The position numbers were made by a program, and so were the translations under genes. A stretch of DNA of 64,000 nucleotides, taken from Halorussus amylolyticus. Its GTDB lineage: Archaea; Halobacteriota; Halobacteria; Halobacteriales; Haladaptataceae. This document shows, in pieces, positions 1 to 8,992 of this stretch. Below the pieces are notes generated by a model. It saw only the letters and a program-made list of their open reading frames with translations. It was not told where the DNA came from and searched no databases. Within the stretch, counting starts at the first letter, position 1, and the number at the start of each line of letters is the position of its first letter. The stretch covers positions 170,917 through 234,916 of the forward strand of contig NZ_ML974130.1 in assembly GCF_004143485.2 (NCBI RefSeq), given 5' to 3'.

Positions 1-141
1 AACCGGCTGCAAAATGGGTTGGTACCCCGGGCGCGCTGGGAGACTGGCGACTGCCAGTCTCCGAGCGCGGCCGCTTCGAGCGGAGACGCCGTCCTGTCCG
101 ATGCGAAGGTGTTTTCGACCCTCCCGACATCTTGTGCCCTG

Positions 142-1275
142 ATGACGCGGAACACGTACGACACAATCGTTCTCGGGGTCGGCGGCATGGGGAGTTCGGC
201 GGTCTACCACCTCGCGAAGCGGGGTCTCGACGTTCTCGGAATCGAACGCTACGACGTTCCCCACGCGCGCGGGTCCTCGCACGGCGACACCCGAATATTC
301 CGACTCACGCAGCCCGAACACCCCGAGTACGTCCCGCTCGCGCGCCGAGCGCGCGAGCGCTGGCGCGACCTCGAAGCCGAGTCGGGCGCGGAGCTACTCA
401 CGACAACGGGGTCGGTCCACGCCGGTCCCGCCGACGGGCCGAAGGTCGCCGACGCCGTCGAGTCCTGTGAGGAGAACGACGTGCCGTACGAACTCCTGAC
501 CGGCGCCCAACTCGGCGAGCGGTTTCCGGGCTACCGCCTCCCGGACGACTATCGCGGGGTCTACCAACCCGACGGGGGCTTTCTCGCGTGCGAGCGAGCA
601 ATCTCGACGTTCGTGAACCGCGCTCACGTCCACGGCGGGACCGTCCGCGCTCGCGAGCGCGTCCTCGACTGGGAACCCCGAGAAGACGGTGTCCGAGTCC
701 GCACCGACCGCGACACCTACGAGGCCGACTCGCTCGTCGTGGCGACCGGCGCGTGGGCCGCCGAACACCTCGACCTGCTCTCGGGGGCGCTGACGCCTCA
801 GCGCCGAGTCATGGCGTGGCTCTCGCCCGACGAACCCGACCACTTCACGCCCGAGACGTTCCCCGTCTTCAGCGTGGACGTTCCCGAGGGAAGCTTCTAC
901 GGCTTCCCCGAGTACGAGCGACCGGGGTTCAAGTTCGGCCGGTCGCCCGAATCCCCCGAGGACATCGACCCCGACGACTGGCAGACCGAACCTACTCTGG
1001 AAGACGAACGACGCCTGCGACCCCTCGCCGAGGCGCACTTCCCCGGCGCGGCGGGACCGACGATGCGACTCGCCTCGTGCATCGTGACCAATTCGCTCGA
1101 CGGCCACTTCTACCTCGACACGCATCCGGAGTACCCCCACGTGTCGTTCGCCGCGGGCTTCACCGGTCACGGATTCAAGTTCGCCAGCGTCGTCGGCGAG
1201 GCGCTGGCGGACTTCGCAGAAATGGGCGACACCGACCTCCCAATCGACGTGCATCGAATCGACGGGCGGTTGTGA
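142..1275 (+). CDS. FAD-dependent amine oxidase (sarcosine / N-methyl-tryptophan oxidase type)
   Basis: Predicted FAD flavoenzyme of the monomeric sarcosine oxidase/SolA family, which oxidises secondary amines to release an aldehyde and H2O2. The N-terminus has a Rossmann dinucleotide fold (VLGVGGMGSSAVYHLAKRG) followed by the family's GSSHGDTRIFR. The C-terminus has CIVTNSLDGHFYLDTHPEY and GFTGHGFKF. Cys313 in ASCIVTN aligns with the cysteine that binds FAD covalently in monomeric sarcosine oxidase. I chose ATG 142 (377 aa) because an upstream in-frame extension has no homologous character and the Rossmann motif begins about eight residues after this Met. The gene stands alone. The exact amine substrate cannot be told from sequence. 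Confidence 0.88.
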   Translation: MTRNTYDTIVLGVGGMGSSAVYHLAKRGLDVLGIERYDVPHARGSSHGDTRIFRLTQPEHPEYVPLARRARERWRDLEAESGAELLTTTGSVHAGPADGPKVADAVESCEENDVPYELLTGAQLGERFPGYRLPDDYRGVYQPDGGFLACERAISTFVNRAHVHGGTVRARERVLDWEPREDGVRVRTDRDTYEADSLVVATGAWAAEHLDLLSGALTPQRRVMAWLSPDEPDHFTPETFPVFSVDVPEGSFYGFPEYERPGFKFGRSPESPEDIDPDDWQTEPTLEDERRLRPLAEAHFPGAAGPTMRLASCIVTNSLDGHFYLDTHPEYPHVSFAAGFTGHGFKFASVVGEALADFAEMGDTDLPIDVHRIDGRL

Positions 1276-1400
1276 GCTGAGTTCGGTGGGGGTCGCTTCC
1301 ACTCTTCCCGAGAACCGAAAACGGCGCATAAATCCGAAGTATCTCAGACGCAAATTATTTATGGAATAGATGGGATGTTTGACACAATCTCCTACCCAAA

Positions 1401-3050
1401 ATGACCGATTCCACGTTCACCAGACGGGAGTTCGCTACCGCCGCCTCGCTTTCGTTCGTCCCCTCCTTCACCGACCTCTCGGGGTCGTGGCCGTTCGTCG
1501 CCCGGCCCGAAACCGAGTGGTCGATACGCACCGAGAGCGGACCGTCCCTCCGCGCGGTCGCTGACGGCGACCTGTACTTTTCCGGAGACCGTTCGCTCTC
1601 GGCCGTTTCCGCGTCTCGCGGGTCGCAAAACTGGCGGGTCGAAACCTCGACCGAATCCCCGTTCGTGAGCGAACGGGCCGTCGGCGAGTCGGCCGTCTGC
1701 ACGTTCGACTCCGAGCGCGTGTCGGTTCGTCGGCGCGCCGACGGCGAGCAGTCGTTCGACGTTCCGCTCGACGGCGAGGGCGACGCCTCCGAACCGGTCG
1801 TTCGGGACGGTCGCGTGTACGTCGCCGACGGGGACGTGTCGGCGGTGTCGGTCGAACGAACCGACTCGGTGTGGTCGTTCGACCCTCCGGACGCGCTCGC
1901 GAACGAGATACTCGTCCGGTCGGATTCGGTGTACGTCGGCACCGCCGAGGGGGCGCTCCACGCGGTCTCGGCCGCCGACGGCGACGAACGCTGGAGCCTC
2001 GACGTTCCCCACGACGAGACCGACCGCTCGTACTCCCGAATCGAACCGGTCGAACGGCTTCCGGTCGGGGACGCATCTCCGGACTCGGGGGACGACGACG
2101 CGACCGTGTTCGCGTGGGCTCCCAGAGACGACGCGCTCCACGCCGTCTCGGAACCGTCGGGGACCGCGGCGTGGAGCGTCTCGCTCGACGCGAGCTACTT
2201 CGCCTTCCCCGGCGTCGTCACCGAGCAGGCGGTGTACGTGGCCGACGGCACCGACCTCCTCGCGCTCTCCCCCGACGACGGTACCGAGCGGTGGCGGTTC
2301 TCGGCCGACGACCGGCTTCGGTGGTACTTCTGGGCCTCCGGAGAAACGGTGTTCGTCCACACCGACGACGACCTGTACGCCGTCGACGCGTCGGACGGGC
2401 GGCAACGCTGGCGGTCGAACATCGAGGCGGGAACCGTGCTCGCGGTTCCGGACCACGGCGTGGCGACGACGCGACCGGACGACACTCCGAGACGGGTGAC
2501 CGCGCTCTCGCCGTCCAAGGGAGCGGTTCGATGGACGTTCGAGGGCGACGGACCGTTGACTTCCCACCTCGTTTCCGGGGGAACCGTGTACGCCGCCGCC
2601 GCCGATGGGACGGTACGAGCGCTCTCGGACCCGGCGTCCTCCGGAGCGACGGCGAAGCGACTCGCCGGGCGTTTCGGCCCCTCGGTCGCGCCCGGCGGGC
2701 TTCTGGGCGGCCTGTTGGTCGCGGGGGGGGGGGGGGGTGGTGGGGGGTTTGGCCCGGGCGCGCGGGGCCGCCGCCCCACGACCGGGAGTAGCCGAACCCC
2801 CAGAAAGACGCACACGCTTCAGAAACCCATTTACCCGCCGGTCGAAAACCAACGGGTAACATGTATCTCCAGTTCCGCGACGACGTGGAGGCGGCGCTCG
2901 TCTCCGCACTCGAAGCGCTCGACCTCCCGACCGACGACCTCGGTGTCGAGGACCCGCCGGAGGGCGTCGAGGCCGTGTTGGCATCGAGCGCGGCGTTTCG
3001 GCTCGCGAGCGAGGTCGGCGCACCGCCGCCACAGGTCGCCGGACAGATAG
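1401..3050 (+). CDS. Tat-exported PQQ-type beta-propeller protein, C-terminus frameshifted
   Basis: The N-terminus [12 protein letters not shown] is a twin-arginine leader. About residues 35-430 consist of repeated PQQ/quinoprotein-like blades (units such as [20 protein letters not shown] and DGRQRWRSN), so this is an extracellular beta-propeller of unknown ligand. Reliable coding ends near 2720, in a Gly/Leu-rich stretch ([12 protein letters not shown]) that resembles the start of a membrane helix. A run of 15 G then follows at 2723-2737. Past it the open frame reads Arg/Ser/Thr-rich nonsense and overlaps argS by 190 bases, so the last ~100 residues are almost certainly wrong. A frame change in the G tract would end the protein at 2791 or 2859. 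A paralogue at 36396 continues past its membrane helix into a kinase-like domain that is absent here. Confidence 0.7.
   Translation: MTDSTFTRREFATAASLSFVPSFTDLSGSWPFVARPETEWSIRTESGPSLRAVADGDLYFSGDRSLSAVSASRGSQNWRVETSTESPFVSERAVGESAVCTFDSERVSVRRRADGEQSFDVPLDGEGDASEPVVRDGRVYVADGDVSAVSVERTDSVWSFDPPDALANEILVRSDSVYVGTAEGALHAVSAADGDERWSLDVPHDETDRSYSRIEPVERLPVGDASPDSGDDDATVFAWAPRDDALHAVSEPSGTAAWSVSLDASYFAFPGVVTEQAVYVADGTDLLALSPDDGTERWRFSADDRLRWYFWASGETVFVHTDDDLYAVDASDGRQRWRSNIEAGTVLAVPDHGVATTRPDDTPRRVTALSPSKGAVRWTFEGDGPLTSHLVSGGTVYAAAADGTVRALSDPASSGATAKRLAGRFGPSVAPGGLLGGLLVAGGGGGGGGFGPGARGRRPTTGSSRTPRKTHTLQKPIYPPVENQRVTCISSSATTWRRRSSPHSKRSTSRPTTSVSRTRRRASRPCWHRARRFGSRARSAHRRHRSPDR
2721..2780. other. 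Poly-G/GC patch disrupting the beta-propeller gene
   Basis: There is a run of 15 G at 2723-2737, then TGGTGGGGGG, TTT and a CCCGGGCGCGCGGGG stretch. Coding character is lost across it. It resembles the patches at 16787 and 47279, and I read it as low-quality consensus or a collapsed assembly join. Confidence 0.7.
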
Positions 3051-4633
3051 CCGACGAAATCGACGCGGGCGACTACGAGTACGTCGAAGCCGCCTCGGCA
3101 CAGGGACCGTACGTGAACTTCCTGCCGAGCGACGCCTACTACGAGGGCACCGTCGAGCAGGCCCAGTCCGAAGACTTCGGCCGACTCGAACCCTCGGGTG
3201 AGCGCGTCGTGGTCGAACACACCTCCGCGAACCCGACCGGTCCGGTCCACGTCGGACGCGCGCGAAACCCCATCGTCGGCGACTCGGTGGCGCGCATCCT
3301 CGACTTCGCGGGTCACGACGTGGAGCGCCACTACTACGTCAACGACGCGGGCCGCCAGATGGCGGTGTTCACGTGGGCCTACGAGACGTTCGACGAGGAC
3401 GACCTCCCCCAACCCGACCGCGAGAAGGCCGACTACGACCTCGTGCGCTACTACCGGAAGGGCAACGATTTTCTGGAGACCGCCGACCCCGACGAGGTGG
3501 AGGCCGCCGAGGACGAGATTCAGGCCATCATGCAGGGACTGGAGGACGGCGACGAGGAGACCTTCGAGCGCGTCCGCGAGGTCGTGGACACGGTCCTGGG
3601 CGGGATGCGCGAGAGCCTCGAACGCCTCCCCGCCGCGTTCGACGAGTTCGTCAAGGAGTCCAGATTCATGCGCGACGGGTCGGTGGACGACGTGGTCGAG
3701 CGCCTGAAAGCGTCCGACGAGGCGGTGTACGAGGAAGACGCGTGGCAGCTCGAACTCGACGAGTACGGCATCGAGAAGAACTTCGTGTTCCTCCGGTCGG
3801 ACGGCACCACCCTCTACGCGACCCGCGACCTCGCCCACCACGAGTGGAAGTTCGACAACTACGACCGCGCGGTCACGGTCCTCGGAGAGGACCACAAGCT
3901 ACAGGCCGAACAGATGAACGCCACGCTCGACCTGCTCGGCAACGACACCGACAAACTCCGGCAGGTCATCTACTCCTACGTCAATCTCCCCGAAGGGAAG
4001 ATGTCCACGCGCGCAGGCACCGGAATCGACTTGGACGACCTGCTCGACGAGGCCGTCGAGCGCGCCCGCGAGGAGGTCGAAAATCGGCTCGATGACCGCA
4101 TCCGCGACGACGACCTGACCGAAGAGGACGTCTCGCGTATCGCCGAGCAGGTCGGTATCGGCGCGGTCCGATACGATATCGTCTCGAAACAGCCCACGAA
4201 GGCCATCACCTTCGAGTGGGACCGCGCGCTCGACTTCGAAGCTCAGAGCGCGCCCTACGTCCAGTACGTTCACGCCCGGACCTGCGGGATTCTGGAGGAA
4301 GCAGGGATTAGCTCGGACGCCCCCGACGCCCTCTCGGCGGAGTTCGACGCGTCCCTGCTCGAAACCGACGCCGAGCGCGAACTCCTCGAAGTCGTCGCGC
4401 GCTTCCCGGCCGTAATCGAGGAGGCCGCCGCGGACCTCGAACCCCACGTCGTCGCCACGTACACCCGGGAGTTCGCCGAGACGTTCAACCGCTTCTATCG
4501 GGAGTGTCCGGTTCTGGCCGACGACGTGGACGACGACCTGCGCGACGCGCGTCTCGCCCTCGTCGCGGCCGCCAAGCACGCGGTCGGCAACGCGCTGGGC
4601 GTACTGGGCGTGGCAGCGCCGCGGTCGATGTAG
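2861..4633 (+). CDS. argS: Arginine--tRNA ligase
   Basis: Class I aminoacyl-tRNA synthetase charging tRNA-Arg, 590 aa, normal for an archaeal ArgRS. The N-terminal Add1 domain covers about residues 1-105. The catalytic domain carries the HIGH-type motif as [10 protein letters not shown] near residue 130. The KMSKS-like loop is [10 protein letters not shown] near residue 380. The C-terminal anticodon-binding helical domain is recognisable ([13 protein letters not shown] ... [11 protein letters not shown]). The start ATG follows a spacer with no competing upstream Met. The preceding beta-propeller ORF overlaps only through its frameshifted tail. Confidence 0.97.
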   Translation: MYLQFRDDVEAALVSALEALDLPTDDLGVEDPPEGVEAVLASSAAFRLASEVGAPPPQVAGQIADEIDAGDYEYVEAASAQGPYVNFLPSDAYYEGTVEQAQSEDFGRLEPSGERVVVEHTSANPTGPVHVGRARNPIVGDSVARILDFAGHDVERHYYVNDAGRQMAVFTWAYETFDEDDLPQPDREKADYDLVRYYRKGNDFLETADPDEVEAAEDEIQAIMQGLEDGDEETFERVREVVDTVLGGMRESLERLPAAFDEFVKESRFMRDGSVDDVVERLKASDEAVYEEDAWQLELDEYGIEKNFVFLRSDGTTLYATRDLAHHEWKFDNYDRAVTVLGEDHKLQAEQMNATLDLLGNDTDKLRQVIYSYVNLPEGKMSTRAGTGIDLDDLLDEAVERAREEVENRLDDRIRDDDLTEEDVSRIAEQVGIGAVRYDIVSKQPTKAITFEWDRALDFEAQSAPYVQYVHARTCGILEEAGISSDAPDALSAEFDASLLETDAERELLEVVARFPAVIEEAAADLEPHVVATYTREFAETFNRFYRECPVLADDVDDDLRDARLALVAAAKHAVGNALGVLGVAAPRSM

Positions 4634-4649
4634 TTCCCTTTCGGACGTC

Positions 4650-4784
4650 CTATCCCGCGACGACGAACGCGGACGACCCCAGAAGGTCGCCGCCGACGAA
4701 CAGTATCGCGCCCGCGCCGATGCCGAGTGTCAACAGCGCGAACAGGAGTATCCACCAGAACGAAACTGACGTGTCTTCTGCCAT
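4650..4784 (-). CDS. Small single-span membrane protein (44 aa)
   Basis: This 44-codon ORF starts MAEDTSVSFWW and has one hydrophobic helix, roughly residues 9-36 (WWILLFALLTLGIGAGAILF). A short GGDLLGSS turn and a hydrophobic tail follow. The acidic N-terminus, membrane helix and G/C third positions fit a genuine haloarchaeal small membrane protein. It sits in the gap between convergent argS and the MinD-type gene, with its start 42 bases from the MinD stop. Function unknown. Confidence 0.6.
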   Translation of the reverse strand: MAEDTSVSFWWILLFALLTLGIGAGAILFVGGDLLGSSAFVVAG

Positions 4785-4825
4785 AAACTATCTGCGGCTC
4801 CGGAGGTCCTTAGTTGTTGCCGACC

Positions 4826-6412
4826 CTACTTGAACAGCGACCCGAGACGACCCAACACGCCGCGACGTTTCGACTCCTCGCTCGTCCCGGATTCGTCGTC
4901 GTCCTCGCGACTCGGCGATGTCGTTCGCTCCGACTCGCCCGTCGCGCTCTCGGGGTCGGACTGGCTCCCTTCGAACGGAACCGCGCTCGACGCCTCGTCG
5001 TGCGCCGGACTCGGCGCTTCGGCGGCGTTCGACTCGCTTTCGCGCGGGTCGGTGTCTTCCCCGAACGGGTCCGCGGCGTTCGACACCGGGGTCTCGTCCG
5101 AGTCGTCGTCGGTCCCTGCGAGCGGGTCGCTTTCGGGTCCTGCGAGCGGGTCGTTTCCGGATTCAGCGAGCGGGTCGTCGGACTCCTCCTCGTCGAGCGA
5201 ATCCGGTCCGCTGCCGAGTCGCTCGTCGCTGATGTGCTCCTCGATGAGGTCGTCCACGCTCCGGGGTTCGTCGGTCCCTGATTCGTCGGTTTCGGGTTCG
5301 TCGGTCTCGGATTCGACCGGGTTGGGGGCGGACTCGACACCGGTGTCGTCGTCCAATCCGTCCGTCGCGCCGCCGGACTCGTCCGGTGACGCGCTCGAAG
5401 CCTCCGGGGTCTCGTCGGCCGAGTCGGTGGCCGACGCTTCCCGCCGGATTTCGTCGGCCGCCTTCGCGAGTTCGCCCCCGAGGAGGCCCTCGGAGTCGTC
5501 GCCCGATTTAACCGCGTCTCGGACGTTCTCGGCGACTTCGGCCCCGGCGAGCGGGTCCGCCGGAATCGAGTCACTCTCCGACTCTGATTCCGGAATGAAG
5601 TCGGACTCGACGCTCTCGGTCAAGCTCTCGGGTGTCACTCGCTCGGCGTCCTCGTCGGGCGTTTCGTCGCTTTCCTCGTCGCCGAGTCCGAGTTCGGGGT
5701 CGGGGTCCGCGTCGCCGGTCACGACCGCGGCGAGTTCGCGGTAGGCCTGTCCTGCGGGCGCGTTCGGCGCGAACGCCGCGAGGGGCCGCCCGGCGTCGAT
5801 ACCCATCGGGACGGCCTCGTCGGAGGGGACGACCGCGAGCACGTCCGTTCCGAGCGTCGATTCCACGTCGTCGGCGTTGAGGATGTTGCTCCCGCGCTGG
5901 GTTAGCACCGCGCCCGTGACCTCGCTTCCGACGCGCTCGGCGAGTTCGCCGGTCTTCGCGGTGTCTCTCACCGATGCAACGTCCGGGGTGGCGACGAGCA
6001 GGACTCTGTCGGCGAGCGCCAGCGGGACGAGGCTGTCGTAGCTCACGCCCGCACCCGTGTCGAGCAGGACGTAATCGTACTGCTCGCGGAGCGCGGCGAC
6101 GACGCCGCCGAGCGCCGCGGGATTCGACTTGGCGAACGCTTCGATGTCGGTCGCGCTCGGAAGCACGTCGATGCCGCCCGGCGCTTCGTAGACGGCCTCC
6201 TCGGCGGTCGCCTCGTCGGCCAGCACCTCGTGGAGGGTCGGCGACTCGACCTCGAAATCGAGGAAGCCCGCGAGGTTCGCCATTCCGAGGTCGGTGTCCA
6301 CCACGACGACCGAGTGGCCCCGGTCGGCCAGCATCGCGCCGAGGTTGATGGCGGTCGTCGTCTTTCCGACACCTCCTTTCCCGCTCGCTATCGCGTAAAC
6401 CGTGTCGGACAT
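4826..6412 (-). CDS. MinD/ParA-type ATPase with long acidic tail (MinD4-like)
   Basis: Deviant Walker A ATPase (ASGKGGVGKTTTAINLG, residues 8-24) with the MinD signature VVVVDTDLGMANL. The ATPase core covers about residues 1-245. It is followed by roughly 270 residues of Asp/Glu/Ser-rich disordered tail containing repeated DPLAG/DPLAE motifs. The protein ends in GVLGRLGSLFK, a basic amphipathic stretch resembling the membrane-targeting helix at the end of bacterial MinD. The haloarchaeal paralogue MinD4 has a long tail and positions archaella and chemosensory arrays, so a polar-positioning role is a reasonable inference. I chose ATG 6412 because the upstream extension is Arg-rich and non-homologous. 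528 aa. Confidence 0.85.
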   Translation of the reverse strand: MSDTVYAIASGKGGVGKTTTAINLGAMLADRGHSVVVVDTDLGMANLAGFLDFEVESPTLHEVLADEATAEEAVYEAPGGIDVLPSATDIEAFAKSNPAALGGVVAALREQYDYVLLDTGAGVSYDSLVPLALADRVLLVATPDVASVRDTAKTGELAERVGSEVTGAVLTQRGSNILNADDVESTLGTDVLAVVPSDEAVPMGIDAGRPLAAFAPNAPAGQAYRELAAVVTGDADPDPELGLGDEESDETPDEDAERVTPESLTESVESDFIPESESESDSIPADPLAGAEVAENVRDAVKSGDDSEGLLGGELAKAADEIRREASATDSADETPEASSASPDESGGATDGLDDDTGVESAPNPVESETDEPETDESGTDEPRSVDDLIEEHISDERLGSGPDSLDEEESDDPLAESGNDPLAGPESDPLAGTDDDSDETPVSNAADPFGEDTDPRESESNAAEAPSPAHDEASSAVPFEGSQSDPESATGESERTTSPSREDDDESGTSEESKRRGVLGRLGSLFK

Positions 6413-6540
6413 GGTACTCGTTGTCCCAACCGAACCGTGATACGCATATAAAATTACTCCGTCGAACCCGACAGTTTGGCGACGGTTCGGGCGAATCGCA
6501 CGGCGTGCGTCGGACGCGCGCAAGACGCTCTCGGTCTCAC

Positions 6541-6594
6541 GCGCCCGGTCCGGGCCGGGCGCGCAGGGTCGCACGCGAGCGTGCGACCCTGCGC
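6541..6594. repeat. Two adjacent perfect inverted repeats
   Basis: The first stem is GCGCCCGG/CCGGGCGC (6541-6548 with 6555-6562). The second has 15-bp arms, GCGCAGGGTCGCACG at 6561-6575 and its exact complement at 6580-6594, around the loop CGAG. Each could form a stable hairpin in DNA or RNA. No T-run follows, so a terminator role is not obvious. Confidence 0.75.
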
Positions 6595-6614
6595 TACCGA
6601 TTCGCGTAGCTGAG

Positions 6615-6690
6615 TGACGCCTTCAACCGGGAACGCCCGGTGACACCCTCAACTGGAAACGCTCGGTGATACCATCTACAAGGGTGGGAC
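6615..6690. repeat. Approximate 26-bp tandem repeat
   Basis: Units begin TGACGCCTTCAACCGGGAAC (6615-6640) and TGACACCCTCAACTGGAAAC (6641-6666). A third, degenerate copy starts TGATACCATCTACAAGGGTG at 6667. The TCAACTGGAAACG core faintly recalls archaeal origin-recognition boxes, but no initiator gene is near, so I do not call it an origin. Confidence 0.55.
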
Positions 6691-6698
6691 TGAACGCG

Positions 6699-6773
6699 AC
6701 CGGGCGGGGGCTTTCGAAGTGGTCACTGTCGCCGTGGTCGTGTTGTTTCGTACCGGGCGGGGGCTTTCGAAGT
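6699..6773. repeat. Paired 22-bp direct repeat, 53-bp spacing
   Basis: Two identical 22-bp copies, 6699-6720 and 6752-6773, contain GGGCGGGGGCTTTCGAAGT. They are separated by 31 unrelated bases. GTGGGACTGAA lies just upstream. The arrangement matches the element at 42999-43185. Confidence 0.8.
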
Positions 6774-6878
6774 CTTCACTAATTCTAGTACTCAGAAGGG
6801 CGTGACCAAATGGATGAAATCTCACCTCGACCCAAAGGTCAAAGGTTACTTACCCTCTGGACGGCCTAGAACCAGACA

Positions 6879-8120
6879 ATGAGTGAGCAGGAGGGCGAGC
6901 AGTCCGACCGGAAGAAATACGAGTTCCGAAAGGTCATCGAGGACCTCAGAGACTACGAGGGGTCGGGGACCCAGCTCGTAACAATCTACATTCCCCCGGA
7001 AAAGCAAATCAGCGACGTGGTCGCCCACGTCACCCAAGAGCACAGCGAAGCGAGCAACATCAAGTCCAAGCAGACCCGGACCAACGTGCAGGACGCGCTC
7101 ACGTCCATCAAGGACCGCCTGCGCTACTACGACACGTTCCCGCCGGAAAACGGACTGGTCATCTTCAGCGGCGCAATCGACAGCGGCGGCGGCCGAACCG
7201 ACATGGTGACGAAGGTGCTGGAGGACCCGCCACAGCCAATCGAGTCGTTCCGGTACCACTGCGATTCGGCGTTCCTGACCGAACCGCTCGAAATGATGCT
7301 GGCCGACAAGGGGCTGTACGGTCTCGTCGTCCTCGACCGCCGCGAGGCCAACGTCGGATGGCTCCGGGGCAAGCGCGTCGAACCGGTCAAGTCGGCGTCG
7401 TCGCTCGTGCCGGGCAAACAGCGAAAGGGTGGCCAGTCAGCCCAGCGGTTCGCCCGCCTCCGACTCGAAGCCATCGACAACTTCTATCAGGAGGTCGCCG
7501 AGATGGCGAACGACCTGTTCGTGCCCGAGCGCGGCGACATCGACGGCATCCTCGTCGGCGGTCCCTCGCCGACGAAAGACGAGTTCCTCGACGGCGACTA
7601 CCTCCACCACGAGATTCAACAGAAGGTCCTCGGGAAGTTCGACGTGTCCTACACCGACGAGTCGGGCCTCTACGACCTCGTGGACAACGCCGAGGACGCC
7701 CTCGCCGACGCCGAGGTGATGAAGGACAAGAACGAGATGGAGACGTTCTTCAAACAGCTTCACGAGGGCGACCGAGCCACCTACGGGTTCGAGCCGACTC
7801 GCAAGAACCTCGTGATGGGGTCGGTGGACCGCCTCCTGCTTTCCGAAGACCTCCGCAAGGACGTGGTGGTGTACGACTGTGGCGACAAGGAGGAGTTCGA
7901 GTTCGTGGACCGCCGGAAATCCACGCCCGAACACACCTGCGAGAACGGGGCCGAAGCCGAAGTACAGGAGCGCGAGGACGCCATCGAGTTCCTGATGAAC
8001 ATCGCCGACCAGCGCGGCACCGAGACGAAGTTCATCTCCACGGACTTCGAGAAAGGCGAACAGCTTCTGTCGGCGTTCGGCGGCGTCGCGGGGATTCTCC
8101 GCTACTCGACGGGCGTCTAA
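6879..8120 (+). CDS. prf1: Peptide chain release factor aRF1
   Basis: Archaeal/eukaryal class I release factor that reads all three stop codons and triggers peptidyl-tRNA hydrolysis. Domain 1 carries the stop-decoding NIKS motif (residues 60-63 in EASNIKSKQTR). Domain 2 carries the catalytic GGQ tripeptide (184-186 in RKGGQSAQRFARLR). The C-terminal domain ends normally with an FGGVAGILRY motif. The length of 413 aa is typical. The upstream sequence GGTTACTTACC is a possible TATA region. Confidence 0.97.
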   Translation: MSEQEGEQSDRKKYEFRKVIEDLRDYEGSGTQLVTIYIPPEKQISDVVAHVTQEHSEASNIKSKQTRTNVQDALTSIKDRLRYYDTFPPENGLVIFSGAIDSGGGRTDMVTKVLEDPPQPIESFRYHCDSAFLTEPLEMMLADKGLYGLVVLDRREANVGWLRGKRVEPVKSASSLVPGKQRKGGQSAQRFARLRLEAIDNFYQEVAEMANDLFVPERGDIDGILVGGPSPTKDEFLDGDYLHHEIQQKVLGKFDVSYTDESGLYDLVDNAEDALADAEVMKDKNEMETFFKQLHEGDRATYGFEPTRKNLVMGSVDRLLLSEDLRKDVVVYDCGDKEEFEFVDRRKSTPEHTCENGAEAEVQEREDAIEFLMNIADQRGTETKFISTDFEKGEQLLSAFGGVAGILRYSTGV

Positions 8121-8123
8121 CGC

Positions 8124-8255
8124 TCACTCCACGATTTCGATGTCGGTGTCGCAAATCGGACAGGCGTACTCTCCTTCTTCGCCGTCCAACTCCGACTGTC
8201 GTCCGGTCCACCCACACGTCGGACAGAGACTCGTCTCGGCGTCCATATCCGGCAT
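8124..8255 (-). CDS. Small two-CPxC zinc-finger protein
   Basis: This 43-codon ORF (MPDMDAETSLCPTCGW...) has two zinc knuckles, CPTCG and CPICD, about 20 residues apart. It matches the small zinc-finger microproteins abundant in haloarchaea. A second in-frame ATG at 8246 would give 40 aa; I kept the upstream one tentatively. The end lies three bases from the convergent aRF1 stop. Molecular role unknown; proteins of this type are implicated in regulation or protein contacts. Confidence 0.72.
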   Translation of the reverse strand: MPDMDAETSLCPTCGWTGRQSELDGEEGEYACPICDTDIEIVE

Positions 8256-8345
8256 TTGACAATCCGGACGGAAAAAGCCACGGTCCGCGGTCGTCGCCCG
8301 GAGTCGGTGTTTTTCCGGTGCTGATTCGGCTCGCGCTCACCAGTT

Positions 8346-8930
8346 CTAAGCCAACGACTGAAGGTGGTCGTGCTTCTGGTCATACTCCCGTATCTCGGTC
8401 GGTAGTTCATCAGCACCGAACCACGCGAGGTCGGATATCTCGTCGTGGGCCTTAATCTCGGCGTCGGTCAGCGCCGCCCCGCCGACAGGACGGCCGGTGA
8501 ACTCCACGACGGGCACCGGCAGCAGTTCGGGCGCTCCGAGGTCGATTTCCATCATTCGAGTGTGCAAGACGCCAGTCAGCTCACACTCGACACCGGTCTC
8601 CTCGTGCGTCTCCCTCCGAGCTGTCTCCGCCGGTTTCTCGCCGGGGTCTCCGGCACCGCCAGGCGTCTCCCACTCCTCGCGCACGGGACTGTACACGCAG
8701 AGGAGTCGGCCCGCATCGTCGGTGACGGCTGCCCCGGCAGCGTAGCGGTAGAATCGGTCGAAGAACTCCTCGACGCTCTCGGGGAACGACGGTTCCTGAT
8801 GCGGGAGCGGCGAGACGACGAGCGGGTCGAGTCGCGGAACCTCGCTCCATCTCGATTCGACGCCGGAGAGGACCTCCTCGGCGCGCTCTAGCACCTCTCG
8901 GCGGACTTCGGTGTAGATTTGCTCACTCAT
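8346..8930 (-). CDS. Nudix hydrolase
   Basis: Mg-dependent hydrolase of nucleoside diphosphates linked to X. The Nudix box is clear at residues 92-114 ([20 protein letters not shown] then TG), matching GX5EX7REUXEEXGU. The N-terminal ~60 residues are helical and acidic, as in other haloarchaeal members. 194 aa with a clean ATG start. An AT-rich stretch before it (GCTATAGCACTATAAT on the plus strand, 8945-8960) may hold its promoter. Substrate not predictable. Confidence 0.9.
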   Translation of the reverse strand: MSEQIYTEVRREVLERAEEVLSGVESRWSEVPRLDPLVVSPLPHQEPSFPESVEEFFDRFYRYAAGAAVTDDAGRLLCVYSPVREEWETPGGAGDPGEKPAETARRETHEETGVECELTGVLHTRMMEIDLGAPELLPVPVVEFTGRPVGGAALTDAEIKAHDEISDLAWFGADELPTEIREYDQKHDHLQSLA

Positions 8931-8992
8931 ACAAGAAATTGACAGCTATAGCACTATAATCCCTGCCAGTTCGAACTAATCTCGCCGAAAAG

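Larger units (their letters stand above)
6413..6878. other. 466-bp intergenic region with hairpins and repeats
   Basis: No gene was found between the divergent MinD-type and aRF1 genes. The region holds a tandem pair of GC hairpins (6541-6594), an approximate 26-bp tandem repeat (6615-6690) and a pair of 22-bp direct repeats (6699-6720 and 6752-6773). The promoters of both flanking genes must lie at its ends. Confidence 0.7.

Noticed and set aside
2861-3050. Genuine overlap of the beta-propeller protein with argS
   Set aside because: The overlapping residues are Arg/Ser/Thr-rich nonsense produced after the poly-G tract; argS has perfect motifs.
4830-5744. 304-codon plus-strand ORF opposite the MinD-type tail
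   Set aside because: It is the antisense of Asp/Glu/Ser-rich codons, which gives long stop-free Ser-rich frames in GC-rich DNA. The minus-strand ATPase is certain.
6615-6690. Origin-recognition-box-like repeats (TCAACTGGAAACG)
   Set aside because: The match to archaeal ORB sequence is partial, the flanking G-string is absent, no AT-rich unwinding region is present and the initiator gene is 54 kb away.
6699-6773. Mini CRISPR array
   Set aside because: Only two repeats, no leader, no cas genes anywhere in the window, and the box belongs to the dispersed element also seen at 42999-43185.
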